Shown here: positions 1 to 8,056 of the stretch, in pieces
How positions within the stretch are numbered: position 1 is the stretch's first letter
Layout: each line of letters starts with the position of its first letter
NCBI RefSeq assembly: GCF_000006985.1
Contig: NC_002932.3
Coordinates: 271,501 to 335,500 of the forward strand
Length of the DNA: 64,000 bases
DNA from: Chlorobaculum tepidum TLS
GTDB taxonomy: Bacteria > Bacteroidota > Chlorobiia > Chlorobiales > Chlorobiaceae
Direction: 5' to 3'
Position numbers and translations under genes: made by a program
Notes under the pieces: model-generated
What the model saw: the letters and a program-made list of their open reading frames with translations, nothing else
Told to the model about the DNA's origin: nothing
Databases searched by the model: none

Positions 1-155
1 CAGAAAAAAACACCGAAGCCTGCTTGTCCGTCTGGCGGATTCTGTCAATAATTTGTTTCGATATTTTTTAATTTTCGAGCCGGGTTCGTATATTAAATGC
101 CTTTTGTTGCGGATACCGCACACTCTTAACAAGCATATTATAACAGCACAAGGTT

Positions 156-434
156 ATGCCTCTACACAAATCAGCCGAAAAAAGACTCAGACAGGCAGCG
201 CGCAGAAATGAAAGGAACCGTGCCCGTAAAAAGGAACTCAAGGGCGTTTTGAAGAATATGCAGAAGCTGATCGACGCCAACGCAGCAAAGAGCGAAGTCG
301 AGGCGGCATACAAGGCTGCCGTGCAAAAGCTTGACAGACTTGGCGTGAAGCGCTACATCCACCCCAACAAGGCGTCGCGCAAGAAAGCACAGCTGACCAA
401 AGCGCTCAACAACTACACGCCGACTGCTAGCTGA
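156..434 (+). CDS. rpsT: 30S ribosomal protein S20
   Basis: Small, very basic 92-residue protein of the bS20 family, which binds 16S rRNA in the small subunit body. It opens [14 protein letters not shown] and is dominated by Lys/Arg-rich helices, with the family's [14 protein letters not shown] segment near the C-terminus (residues about 70-80). Length is close to the usual 85-95 residues. An AAGG element sits a few bases before the ATG. The 155 bases upstream hold no gene; they are AT-rich and presumably carry the promoter, but I see no convincing -35/-10 pair. Confidence 0.97.
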   Translation: MPLHKSAEKRLRQAARRNERNRARKKELKGVLKNMQKLIDANAAKSEVEAAYKAAVQKLDRLGVKRYIHPNKASRKKAQLTKALNNYTPTAS

Positions 435-558
435 TCATCGGGCTTCTGCAAGCGTGCCGCGAGCGGGCGATGTTTCATATTCAGTCATACCCGGCCAGCA
501 GCTGGCGCTTTGAAGGCGCTAAGAGTTCGCAAACCGGGTATTGTCCATTCCATTCATC

Positions 559-1164
559 ATGTTCGCATTTTTGAGAGGTGAGCTGGTAACAGTCTCCCGT
601 GAGGAGGCGGTTGTCGAGGTATCCGGCATCGGGTACCTGCTGCACATCTCGTCCGGCACGAGCCGCCGCCTGCCCCCGGAGGGGAGTCAGGTTCGTCTCT
701 TTACCCATCACTACGTTCGCGAGGATGCTCAGCAACTTTTCGGCTTTCTCGACGAAGAAGAGCTTCAGCTTTTCCGCTTGTTGCTTACCATCGGTGGAGT
801 CGGACCGAAGCTGGCGATGGCTGTGCTGTCGGGTCTGAGCGTTGGCGAAATCCAGGAAGCGATTGTCGCCAATCGTCCGGAAACCCTTTACGGCATTACC
901 GGTGTGGGCAAAAAAACCGCCTCCCGTATCATTCTCGAACTGAGGGACAAGATTCTCAAAATCCAGCCAGCGGCAAGCGGCAAAACGGCGGGTGCGCCTC
1001 AAGCTCTTCAACTGAACGAAGATGCCCTCGCGGCGCTCATGACGCTCGGTTTTCCGAAGCCAGCGGCTCAGAAAGCCATTTCGGGCATTCTGGAGACTTC
1101 TCCCGGCTTGTCGGTCGAAGAGGTTGTCAGGGCCGCGCTTATCGCTATTCACAACAACTTCTGA
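559..1164 (+). CDS. ruvA: Holliday junction branch migration protein RuvA
   Basis: RuvA tetramers hold the Holliday junction for the RuvB motor. The product is 201 residues from the ATG at 559 (MFAFLRGELV), the normal RuvA start; the frame stays open to a TTG at 541, which adds six residues that do not look like the family. The N-terminal OB fold is followed by two helix-hairpin-helix motifs (TIGGVGPKLA near residue 78, GITGVGKKTA near residue 108) and a C-terminal domain III that contacts RuvB. folC starts six bases after the stop, so the two are probably co-transcribed. No ruvB or ruvC lies in the window. Confidence 0.96.
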   Translation: MFAFLRGELVTVSREEAVVEVSGIGYLLHISSGTSRRLPPEGSQVRLFTHHYVREDAQQLFGFLDEEELQLFRLLLTIGGVGPKLAMAVLSGLSVGEIQEAIVANRPETLYGITGVGKKTASRIILELRDKILKIQPAASGKTAGAPQALQLNEDALAALMTLGFPKPAAQKAISGILETSPGLSVEEVVRAALIAIHNNF

Positions 1165-1170
1165 GTCACT

Positions 1171-2475
1171 GTGGATTACCAGCAAGCTATCGATTTCCTG
1201 TTTCCCCTTCATCGTTTTGGCATCAAACCCGGCCTTGAACGTATCGAAGCGCTGCTCGACGTGCTCGGTCATCCGGAGCGCAAACTCGGCACCATTGTGC
1301 ATGTCGCCGGAACCAACGGCAAGGGCACGGTAGCTTCGTGCGTTGCTTCGATTTTCAGCACCTCGGGCCGCAAAACCGGCCTGTTCACATCGCCGCACCT
1401 GGTCGATTTCACGGAGCGGATCCGCATCGACGGCCAGCAGATTGGCCAGGCGCGAGTCGCTGAATATTGTACCAAGCTGCAACCGGCGGTCGAAACGGGC
1501 GCGACCTTTTTCGAAACGACCACGGCGATGGCGTTTGCCTTTTTCGCCGACGAAGGCGTCGATGCCGCGGTGATCGAAACCGGCATGGGGGGGCGGCTCG
1601 ATGCGACCAATGTCGTGCAACCGGAGATTGTTATCATTCCGAGCATCGGCATGGATCACACCGAGTGGCTCGGCGGGAGCCTTCGCGAAATAGCCGCCGA
1701 GAAGGCGGCGATCATCAAGCGGTGCTCGCGCGTTTTCACCGCCGTGCCGGAAGCGGGCGAGGCGTTCGCGCCGATCCGCGAGGCCGCCGAAGCGGTGGGC
1801 GCGGAGCTGCATCAGGTTGAGCGGGAGGCGGAGTGTTTGGTGGAGGAGGTTTGCCCGGGCGCTCTCGCCCTGCGAATTTCGCTCGATGGTGGCGAGTCGC
1901 GGCAGTTTCGGGCTGCGCTCACCGGCTCATTCCATGCGCCGAACGTTTGCCTTGCCGTCATGGCCGCCCGTTCCGAGGGGATCTCGTGGGAGCATATCGA
2001 TGATGGGCTGGCAAGGCTTGGCGCTTCGGGTTACCGGGCACGCCTGGAACGAATCGCGGACAAACCGGTGGTGATGCTTGATGTCTCCCACAATCCGGAA
2101 GGGATGCAGAAAACCGCGCAGTCGATTCTGGAGCTTCGAAACTGCTTCCGCTTCCTGTACGTGATCATTGGCGTTGCGGCCGACAAGGATGCTGCCGGTA
2201 TCGTTCACCATATCGCGCCGATTGCCGACGAAATTGTCGCTGTGGATCTGCCGGTGGAGCGGAGTCTTCAGGCGGAGGTGCTCGAGCGGTTGTGCGTGGA
2301 AGCCGGGGCGCAGTATGTCAGCTCGCGCCACTCGGCTGCCGAGGCGCTGGAATTTCTCGATCAGCGCGTCGAACCCGAAGATATGATTCTGGTGACGGGT
2401 TCTTTCTATCTTTCCGGAGAGGTGGCGGCGATGGAGCGGTTTCGTTCACCGGGTGCATCGGCCGGCGCGATATGA
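1171..2475 (+). CDS. folC: Folylpolyglutamate synthase / dihydrofolate synthase
   Basis: Mur-ligase-family ATP-dependent enzyme that adds glutamate to folates and may also make dihydrofolate from dihydropteroate. It is 434 residues with a GTG start at 1171, six bases after ruvA. Visible motifs are the P-loop VAGTNGKGTVAS (about residue 45), the TSPHLVDFTERIRI segment, the GMDHTEWLG region and the C-terminal LDVSHNPEGM motif typical of FolC. Whether it is mono- or bifunctional cannot be told from motifs. Confidence 0.93.
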   Translation: MDYQQAIDFLFPLHRFGIKPGLERIEALLDVLGHPERKLGTIVHVAGTNGKGTVASCVASIFSTSGRKTGLFTSPHLVDFTERIRIDGQQIGQARVAEYCTKLQPAVETGATFFETTTAMAFAFFADEGVDAAVIETGMGGRLDATNVVQPEIVIIPSIGMDHTEWLGGSLREIAAEKAAIIKRCSRVFTAVPEAGEAFAPIREAAEAVGAELHQVEREAECLVEEVCPGALALRISLDGGESRQFRAALTGSFHAPNVCLAVMAARSEGISWEHIDDGLARLGASGYRARLERIADKPVVMLDVSHNPEGMQKTAQSILELRNCFRFLYVIIGVAADKDAAGIVHHIAPIADEIVAVDLPVERSLQAEVLERLCVEAGAQYVSSRHSAAEALEFLDQRVEPEDMILVTGSFYLSGEVAAMERFRSPGASAGAI

Positions 2476-2765
2476 TTCATCTGTTTTTACATAAAATATT
2501 TTATATTCGTGTTGACCTCTGAGATTCTCCAGCCAAGGCAGGAGCCTTCCGCTGGCGGTTCTCCTGGTAAATACCGGTTTCATTACATACCATCTTACCT
2601 CATACGGCTTCTTTTCTCATTTTCATGTCGCTTTCTGCAGGATCGAAGGTGTCATTCACCATATCCGGCGGCCATCGACGATGATCCCGTTGTTTCTCCT
2701 CAGTGATTACGCATGAGGCAGTTCTTTTACTGCATCCTTAACCATTAAGCGTTGACCAATCAATA
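2476..2765 (+). promoter_or_regulatory. Intergenic leader upstream of rho
   Basis: A 290-base stretch between folC and rho without a convincing gene; a 65-codon open frame at 2509 has no family resemblance. It holds inverted repeats that can pair in alternative ways: AAGGC-AGGA-GCCTT at 2535-2548, and CAGGAG at 2539-2544 with CTCCTG at 2561-2566. These share bases, so only one can form at a time. A structured leader is plausible because rho is autoregulated in other bacteria, but this is inference. I could not place a clear promoter. Confidence 0.3.
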
Positions 2766-4055
2766 ATGTCGAACAATTCGGTATCCAAAGGCCTGGACAT
2801 CAATGCACTCCAGAAGAAAAAGGTTCATGAACTCAATGCCATCGCCAAAGAGCTTGGCGTGATTACTGCCGGTTTTCGGAAGGAGGAGTTAATCTACAAG
2901 ATTATCGAGGCGCAGTCCCTGAAAAATCCTGATTCCGAGAGTGGACAGGTAATGGTCAATACCGGAGTGTTGCAGGTCATACCCGAAGGCTACGGTTTCC
3001 TGCGATCCTCAAACTACAACTACCTCTCTTCCCCCGACGACATCTACGTTTCTCCTTCACAGATCAAGCGTTTCAACATGCGAACCGGCGACACCGTCTC
3101 CGGTCAGGTCAGGGCGCCGAAAGAGGGAGAGCGCTTCTTTGCGCTGCTGAAGATCAACACCATCAACGGAAAGGATCCCGAAGTGACCCGCGAGCGTCCT
3201 TTCTTTGAGAACCTGACGCCGCTCTTTCCCCATTCGCGTCTCAAGCTCGAAACCCGTCAGAACGAGTACTCCGGGCGCATCATGGATATTTTCACGCCCA
3301 TCGGCAAAGGCCAGCGCGGCCTGATCGTCGCCCAGCCGAAGACCGGTAAGACCATTCTGTTGCAGATGATCGCCAACGCCATCATCAAAAACCATCCGGA
3401 GGTTTATCTCATCGTACTGCTTATCGACGAGCGCCCTGAGGAGGTGACCGACATGGCTCGCAGCGTGGAAGCGGAGGTGGTCAGCTCGACCTTCGATGAG
3501 GATCCGGAGCGGCACGTGCAGGTGGCCGACATGGTGCTTGAAAAGGCCAAGAGGCTGGTTGAGGTTGGTCACGACGTGGTGATTCTGCTCGACTCTATCA
3601 CCAGACTCGCCCGCGCGCACAACACCATCATTCCGCATTCCGGCAAGATTCTCTCCGGTGGTATCGACGCCAACGCGCTCACCAAGCCGAAGCGCTTTTT
3701 CGGCGCGGCGCGAAATATCGAGGAGGGGGGCAGTCTAACCATTATCGCCACGGCGCTGGTCGATACCGGTTCGCGCATGGATGATGTTATCTTCGAAGAG
3801 TTCAAAGGTACTGGTAACATGGAACTTGTGCTCGACCGGCGTCTTTCGGAGCGCAGAATCTTTCCGGCCATCGATATTCTCCGCTCGGGAACCCGAAAAG
3901 AGGAGCTGCTGTTTACCCAGGAAGAGCTGTCGCGTACCTGGCTGCTTCGGAAATACCTCGGCGACAAGAACCCCATCGAATGTATGGAGTTCATGCGTGA
4001 GAAAATCGTTGAAACCAAGGATAACAAGGAGTTCTTCAAGTACATGAATGCCTGA
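2766..4055 (+). CDS. rho: Transcription termination factor Rho
   Basis: Hexameric RNA-dependent ATPase that releases transcripts. It is 429 residues, close to the typical 420. In order it shows an N-terminal SAP-like Rho_N helical domain (about 12-50), a cold-shock-like RNA-binding domain (about 57-125, with [13 protein letters not shown]), and a RecA-type ATPase. The ATPase carries the Walker A QPKTGKT (about 196) and Walker [17 protein letters not shown] (about 270), followed by the Q/R-loop region with [10 protein letters not shown]. It has no long inserted acidic domain. The monocistronic setting with a long leader fits separate control. Confidence 0.97.
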   Translation: MSNNSVSKGLDINALQKKKVHELNAIAKELGVITAGFRKEELIYKIIEAQSLKNPDSESGQVMVNTGVLQVIPEGYGFLRSSNYNYLSSPDDIYVSPSQIKRFNMRTGDTVSGQVRAPKEGERFFALLKINTINGKDPEVTRERPFFENLTPLFPHSRLKLETRQNEYSGRIMDIFTPIGKGQRGLIVAQPKTGKTILLQMIANAIIKNHPEVYLIVLLIDERPEEVTDMARSVEAEVVSSTFDEDPERHVQVADMVLEKAKRLVEVGHDVVILLDSITRLARAHNTIIPHSGKILSGGIDANALTKPKRFFGAARNIEEGGSLTIIATALVDTGSRMDDVIFEEFKGTGNMELVLDRRLSERRIFPAIDILRSGTRKEELLFTQEELSRTWLLRKYLGDKNPIECMEFMREKIVETKDNKEFFKYMNA

Positions 4056-4154
4056 CCTGATTGATCGGGCTGATTCTGCGAATCCGTCGAATTGGCCCAT
4101 CGGATTCAACTTGCCGCTGTTTCCGGAGTAAAAGTGTCCTCCGGTATTTTTAAT

Positions 4155-4183
4155 TTGGAAGAATTCTCTTGAGGCCCTATATT
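4155..4183 (+). promoter_or_regulatory. Sigma-70-type promoter for the mini ribosomal protein and tRNA unit
   Basis: TTGGAA at 4155-4160 is followed after exactly 17 bases by TATATT at 4178-4183, a good match to housekeeping -35 and -10 elements. Transcription would start near 4190, about 30 bases before the 35-codon gene at 4221, and could run through tRNA-Lys and tRNA-Leu to the terminator at 4555. Predicted by eye only. Confidence 0.5.
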
Positions 4184-4220
4184 ACTTGCCTTCTAAAACA
4201 AAGGAAAGAATTTACTATTC

Positions 4221-4328
4221 ATGCCCTGCGGAAAAAAAAGAAAACGCCATAAAATGGCAGTACACAAACGCAAAAAGATGCGCCGTAAGAACAGGCACAA
4301 GAAGCGTTTGCGGTACCAGAACAAGTAG
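4221..4328 (+). CDS. AURKAIP1/COX24-domain mini protein (bS22/mS38-like)
   Basis: A 35-residue, extremely basic protein opening MPCGKKRKRHKMAVHKRKK; about half the residues are Lys or Arg. The KKRKRHKMAVHKRKKMRRK pattern is that of the COX24/AURKAIP1 domain, the bacterial relative of mitochondrial ribosomal protein mS38 and the actinobacterial bS22. It is therefore probably a small ribosomal-subunit protein, although that role is inferred from the family. It has its own promoter, an SD-like AAGGAAAG about ten bases before the ATG, and is followed 27 bases later by tRNA-Lys. It is short enough to be missed by gene callers. Confidence 0.75.
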   Translation: MPCGKKRKRHKMAVHKRKKMRRKNRHKKRLRYQNK

Positions 4329-4355
4329 GCTTGTAAAAAGCCGTGAAGCTTGGTT

Positions 4356-4428
4356 GAGAATATAGCTCAGTCGGTAGAGCAACTGCCTTTTAAGCAGTGG
4401 GTCGAAGGTTCGAGTCCTTCTATTCTCA
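4356..4428 (+). tRNA. tRNA-Lys (anticodon TTT)
   Basis: 73-base cloverleaf. The acceptor GAGAATA pairs with TATTCTC, with discriminator A. The D-arm contains AGCTCAGTCGGTAGAGC. The anticodon stem ACTGC/GCAGT encloses loop CTTTTAA with anticodon TTT. The T-arm contains GGTTCGAGTCC. CCA is not encoded. It lies between the mini ribosomal protein gene and tRNA-Leu, probably in the same transcript. Confidence 0.96.
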
Positions 4429-4465
4429 CTGGGTACAAGTTTGTTCCCTGAAATACATGCAAAAT

Positions 4466-4547
4466 GCCCGAGTGGTGGAATTGGTAGACACACCATCTTG
4501 AGGGGGTGGCGCCGTTAGGTGTAGGAGTTCGAATCTCCTCTCGGGCA
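4466..4547 (+). tRNA. tRNA-Leu (anticodon GAG)
   Basis: 82-base class II tRNA with a long variable arm. The acceptor GCCCGAG pairs with CTCGGGC, with discriminator A. The anticodon stem CCATC/GGTGG encloses loop TTGAGGG, giving anticodon GAG (reads CUC/CUU). The T-arm contains GAGTTCGAATCTC. CCA is not encoded. A strong terminator follows within ten bases. Confidence 0.95.
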
Positions 4548-4554
4548 CATAAAC

Positions 4555-4583
4555 AAAAAAGCCGCAATACGCGGCTTTTTTGT
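4555..4583 (+). terminator. Rho-independent terminator after tRNA-Leu
   Basis: Stem GCCGC (4561-4565) and GCGGC (4571-4575) with a five-base loop, preceded by an A run and followed by six T residues. It ends the mini-protein/tRNA transcript. Confidence 0.85.
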
Positions 4584-4709
4584 TGTCGTGAAGAAGCTCA
4601 TCTTCAAGCATGCGGCTTCCTGTTCCGGCGGGTCGTTCCCTTGAGGGTGCTTGCTCTGCAGAGTCGGCCCTTAAGGTTCACGCCGACAAATAAACAGAAG
4701 CGCTCCTCT

Positions 4710-4737
4710 TTGATTGAGAAATGTTTAACGGTACTTT
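4710..4737 (+). promoter_or_regulatory. Possible promoter for the bifunctional-nuclease gene
   Basis: TTGATT at 4710-4715 and TACTTT at 4732-4737 are spaced 16 bases, about 60 bases before the start codon at 4798. The -10 match is moderate. The rest of the 4584-4797 gap shows no gene. Confidence 0.3.
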
Positions 4738-4797
4738 TTCGTTACAGACTCACGGCATAACACCGCTTCCGTTGAAACGATAACTGTTCCTGACATT

Positions 4798-5412
4798 ATG
4801 CACAAACTTCAGGTTGATATTCTCGGATTGTCAACGAGTCCGCATACCAACGGCGCCTACGCCTTGATTCTTTATGAAGTAGAAGGCAAACGCAAATTGC
4901 CGATCATTATTGGTGGGTTCGAGGCCCAGGCTATTGCGCTCAAGCTCGAAAACATAAAGCCGCCTCGCCCGTTCACTCATGACCTGTTCAAGCAAGTTGC
5001 CGATGCTTTTGATCTTCATGTCAATGAAGTGCTCATTGATGAACTGCACAACGAAACCTTTTATGCGAAAGTTATCTGTGAGATGGGGGGAGTGGTGCAT
5101 GAAATTGATGCGAGGCCGAGCGATGCCATTGCTATAGCGGTTCGTTTCAGTGCTCCGATTTTCGTTTCGGAAGAGATCATGAACGAGGCGGGCATTGTCG
5201 AAGAGCGGCCCAAAGAGGATGAAGAGCAGCCTGCCGCCGAAGAGGTTGTCGAGCATCAGGGGGCAGCGCCGGAACCGGCCCAGGGCGAATCCGTTGCCGA
5301 GGAGCTGAACCGGAAGCTCGAAGAGGCGATCAACCGTGAAGATTACGAGGAGGCGGCGCGAATAAGAGACGAGCTTTTGCGTCTCAGGAAGGGCGGTAAA
5401 GGTGAGGCATAG
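4798..5412 (+). CDS. Bifunctional nuclease (BFN/DUF151) domain protein with UVR motif
   Basis: 204 residues. The N-terminal part (about 1-135) is a BFN/DUF151 domain: it has LPIIIGGFEAQAIALKLE near residue 35 and the acidic DARPSDAIAIAVR motif near residue 103. Members of the family have reported DNase/RNase activity, in plants linked to stress response. A Pro/Glu/Ala-rich linker (about 138-165) leads to a UVR motif (about 167-198, EELNRKLEEAINREDYEEAA), the short helical hairpin by which UvrB and UvrC interact. The fusion suggests docking to a repair or stress partner; that role is inference. It is monocistronic, between the tRNA-Leu terminator and a strong bidirectional terminator. Confidence 0.85.
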   Translation: MHKLQVDILGLSTSPHTNGAYALILYEVEGKRKLPIIIGGFEAQAIALKLENIKPPRPFTHDLFKQVADAFDLHVNEVLIDELHNETFYAKVICEMGGVVHEIDARPSDAIAIAVRFSAPIFVSEEIMNEAGIVEERPKEDEEQPAAEEVVEHQGAAPEPAQGESVAEELNRKLEEAINREDYEEAARIRDELLRLRKGGKGEA

Positions 5413-5448
5413 CCTCCATTAGTGTGCCCGCCAAATCCTTTCGGAGCC

Positions 5449-5492
5449 ATAAAAAAGCCATGACTAAAAACTTTTTAGTCATGGCTTTTTTA
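5449..5492. terminator. Bidirectional terminator between BFN gene and bamA
   Basis: Long near-perfect inverted repeat AAAAAAGCCATGACTAAAAA / CTTTTTAGTCATGGCTTTTTT with T runs on both strands. It can stop both the plus-strand BFN transcript and the minus-strand uppS-bamA transcript. Confidence 0.88.
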
Positions 5493-5510
5493 GTTTCCAG
5501 AAAAGAGCGG

Positions 5511-8021
5511 TCAGTCGTTGGGCTGACCGAACGAGAAGGTAAAGTTCCAGCCCTGCGGCTTTTTGCCCGGTTCAGACGGGACGGAGTCAAAGCCGTAACC
5601 GTAGTCGATGCCGATCTGGCCGATGATTGGCAGATAGAGCCGCAGACCGATACCGGCTGATTTTTTCAGATCGGTCAAATTGAAGTCGGAGGCGCTGGCC
5701 CAGAGGTTGCCCGCTTCGGCAAACGCCAGGGCATAGATGCTTGCCGATGAACTCAGCGTGAGCGGATATCGAACTTCGGTGGTAAACTTTGAATAGACTC
5801 GTCCGCCGTACAGATCGGTTTCACCCTCGAACTGCTGACCGAGGCTGTGGTCGGGATAACCCCTGAGCGGAATGGTCGGCAGGGATGACATGCCGCTGCC
5901 ACCCATGTAGAAGTAGTCGGTGTAAGGGATATAGTCGTCCTTGCTGAAGGTGTTGAGGTATCCCTGCTGCGCCGCGACGTTCACGACCAGGTTGTGCGAA
6001 ACCGGGAAAAACCAGCTTGTTTTTCCGATCAGTTTGTAGAAGTTGATTGTTCCGGGTAACACGCCTCCAGCCAGCTGAGCGGTAAAGACGTTTTTGCTTC
6101 CATGTCGCGGATAGATCGGGTTGTCGATACTGTTTCTGCTGATTGTCTGGGTGATCGAGAACTCCTCGGCCTCTTCAGGCGCATTCGTCTCGTTGAGGAA
6201 GCTGACGAAGCCGCCCTTGGTATGCAGGTAACCCAGGCGCCAGCTGATAGCGAAATAGTCGTCTGGCCAGGTGAGTCTTCTTCCGATGGTGATGTCAGCG
6301 CCGTACTGGTTGATCGTCTTTGTGGAGAGGTTGCTGCTGGTCAGGTCGTAGGTCTGCTTGGTCTTGAAGGCGGTGAAGCCCAGAGAGGTATGGGTGCCGA
6401 ACGCCCAAGGATCGCTTGCCGACAGCGAAAGGGTGCGATAGTGGTTCGATCCGAACTGCCATTGCAAAGCAAGTGTCTGGCCGTCGCCGTGAGGCAGGGG
6501 GTGGTATGCCGAAGGATTGAACAGGTCGCCGAACGAGAAGTTGTGGAAGGTCAGGCCGAGCGAGCCGGTGCCGCCGCTCGAAGCGCTGTAGCCGATGGCA
6601 GCGTTGAAGGTGTCGGTCTGCCGTTCAGTGACGTTGTAGGTCAGATCGACCGTGTCGTTTTTTGCGTTCGGCTGGATGTCCGGTGTCAGGGTTTCAGGGT
6701 CGAAATAGTTGAGCATCGAGAGCTCCCTGATGCTTCTGACGACGTTCTTCCGGCTGAAGGTATCGCCCGGAATGGTATAGAGTTCCCGCCGGATGACGTG
6801 ATCCTTTGTTTTGGTATTTCCCTTGATGTTGATGATGTTCAGCGTGTAAGGGTCGCCTTCGGTCAGGGTGATGACCAGATCGACCTGATTTGGCTGTACC
6901 ACCTGCTCTTCGAGCTGCGCCCTGAACGACAGGTAGCCCCGGTCGAGGTAGAGAGAACTGACGTCGGAGTGATCCTGCGAAAAATTCAGGCGTTCGTTGA
7001 TCTTTTTGGCGTTATACAAGTCGCCCTTTTTGATGCCGAACGTTGTGTCAAGTATCTGGGTCGTGGCGAAATCCTTGGTGTTACCGATCCAGGTGATGTT
7101 CCGGATGTGGTATTTCGGCCCCTCATCGACGTAAATATCGAGGATCAGCCCCTTTTTGTCGTCGGTGTAGGTGATCGTGTCCTTGACGATGCGCGCGTCG
7201 CGATAGCCATTGTCGCGATAGAATTCAACCAGCAGGTTCTTGTCCTCCTCGAACTTGTCCTTGTCGAGCTTCGGCTGGCCGAAAATCTTGCGCCACCAGG
7301 AGTTCTGCGAGGTCTCTTTGAGAACTCCCCGGAGTTTGCTCTCTTTGAAAGCTGTATTGCCGTGGAAGCGGATTTTTTCGATGACAACCTTGCTGCCTTC
7401 GTGAATGGTAAAGATCGCTTTGACTTTGTTCTCGCCGATATTCTGAAGGCGGTACTCCACGCCGGCTGTCAGATAGCCTTTCGCTGCATACTGCTTTTCA
7501 ATTCTGTTCTCGGCGTTCAACAGCTCCTGGTTGCTTATCCGGCGTCCGGGGTTCAGATTGGCGGTGTTCAGCAACTCCTTTGTTTTGAATTTGTGATTGC
7601 CCTGGAACTCGACGCTTTGGAGGACAGGGAGCTCGGTGACGACAAAGGTCAGCTTGATGTTGCCGCTGCCAAGATCGGTTTGTTCGATCTGGATATTGCT
7701 GAAATATTGCAGATTCCAAAGGTATTGCAACACGCCGGGAATCTCCTGACCCGGGACAGTAATCCGGTCATTGATTTTGATAGGCAGGCTTTTGAGCAAT
7801 TCAGACTCCTTGATGGTCTGAAGTCCGCTGAAAGTAATTTCGCGAACGGTGAACGTCCGGGTTTCCTGTATGGGGGCTGGTGCCGGACGCGCCGTAACGG
7901 ATCCGTTTGCCGGAGTCGAAGGCTTTGCCTTGGCGAAAACCGAAGATGAGGGGATGTTGAGCAGAGCCAGAACAATCAGGAGTGCTGATAACTTGTCTGG
8001 TGGAAATGGTGTCGTTTTCAT
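5511..8021 (-). CDS. bamA: Outer membrane protein assembly factor BamA (Omp85)
   Basis: 836-residue outer-membrane protein that folds and inserts beta-barrel proteins. An N-terminal signal peptide (about 1-30) is followed by a Pro-rich linker, tandem POTRA domains (about 55-480; each has FSGLQTIKES-, FQGNHKFKTKEL- or FHGNTAFKESKL-like cores) and a C-terminal 16-strand barrel domain (about 490-836) with the Omp85 core PLRGYPDHSLG-like segment near residue 725. The last residues are TFSFGQPND, so the usual terminal aromatic residue is set back by five residues. It is downstream of uppS (35-base gap), an order often seen in envelope operons. Confidence 0.95.
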   Translation of the reverse strand: MKTTPFPPDKLSALLIVLALLNIPSSSVFAKAKPSTPANGSVTARPAPAPIQETRTFTVREITFSGLQTIKESELLKSLPIKINDRITVPGQEIPGVLQYLWNLQYFSNIQIEQTDLGSGNIKLTFVVTELPVLQSVEFQGNHKFKTKELLNTANLNPGRRISNQELLNAENRIEKQYAAKGYLTAGVEYRLQNIGENKVKAIFTIHEGSKVVIEKIRFHGNTAFKESKLRGVLKETSQNSWWRKIFGQPKLDKDKFEEDKNLLVEFYRDNGYRDARIVKDTITYTDDKKGLILDIYVDEGPKYHIRNITWIGNTKDFATTQILDTTFGIKKGDLYNAKKINERLNFSQDHSDVSSLYLDRGYLSFRAQLEEQVVQPNQVDLVITLTEGDPYTLNIINIKGNTKTKDHVIRRELYTIPGDTFSRKNVVRSIRELSMLNYFDPETLTPDIQPNAKNDTVDLTYNVTERQTDTFNAAIGYSASSGGTGSLGLTFHNFSFGDLFNPSAYHPLPHGDGQTLALQWQFGSNHYRTLSLSASDPWAFGTHTSLGFTAFKTKQTYDLTSSNLSTKTINQYGADITIGRRLTWPDDYFAISWRLGYLHTKGGFVSFLNETNAPEEAEEFSITQTISRNSIDNPIYPRHGSKNVFTAQLAGGVLPGTINFYKLIGKTSWFFPVSHNLVVNVAAQQGYLNTFSKDDYIPYTDYFYMGGSGMSSLPTIPLRGYPDHSLGQQFEGETDLYGGRVYSKFTTEVRYPLTLSSSASIYALAFAEAGNLWASASDFNLTDLKKSAGIGLRLYLPIIGQIGIDYGYGFDSVPSEPGKKPQGWNFTFSFGQPND

Positions 8022-8056
8022 GAAAGGGCTGATTGGTTCTGTGGTTCAGTTCGGTG

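Noticed and set aside
1..155. Promoter-like TATATT near position 89 before rpsT
   Set aside because: The -35 region at the right distance is poor, so I did not list it.
2509..2706. 65-codon frame upstream of rho
   Set aside because: No conserved features; more likely part of the structured leader.
4584..4797. Possible extra small RNA between tRNA-Leu and the BFN gene
   Set aside because: No stable structure or terminator before the BFN gene could be supported.
6102..7949. 615-codon open frame antisense to bamA
   Set aside because: No recognisable domain; composition reflects the reverse of the barrel/POTRA coding strand.
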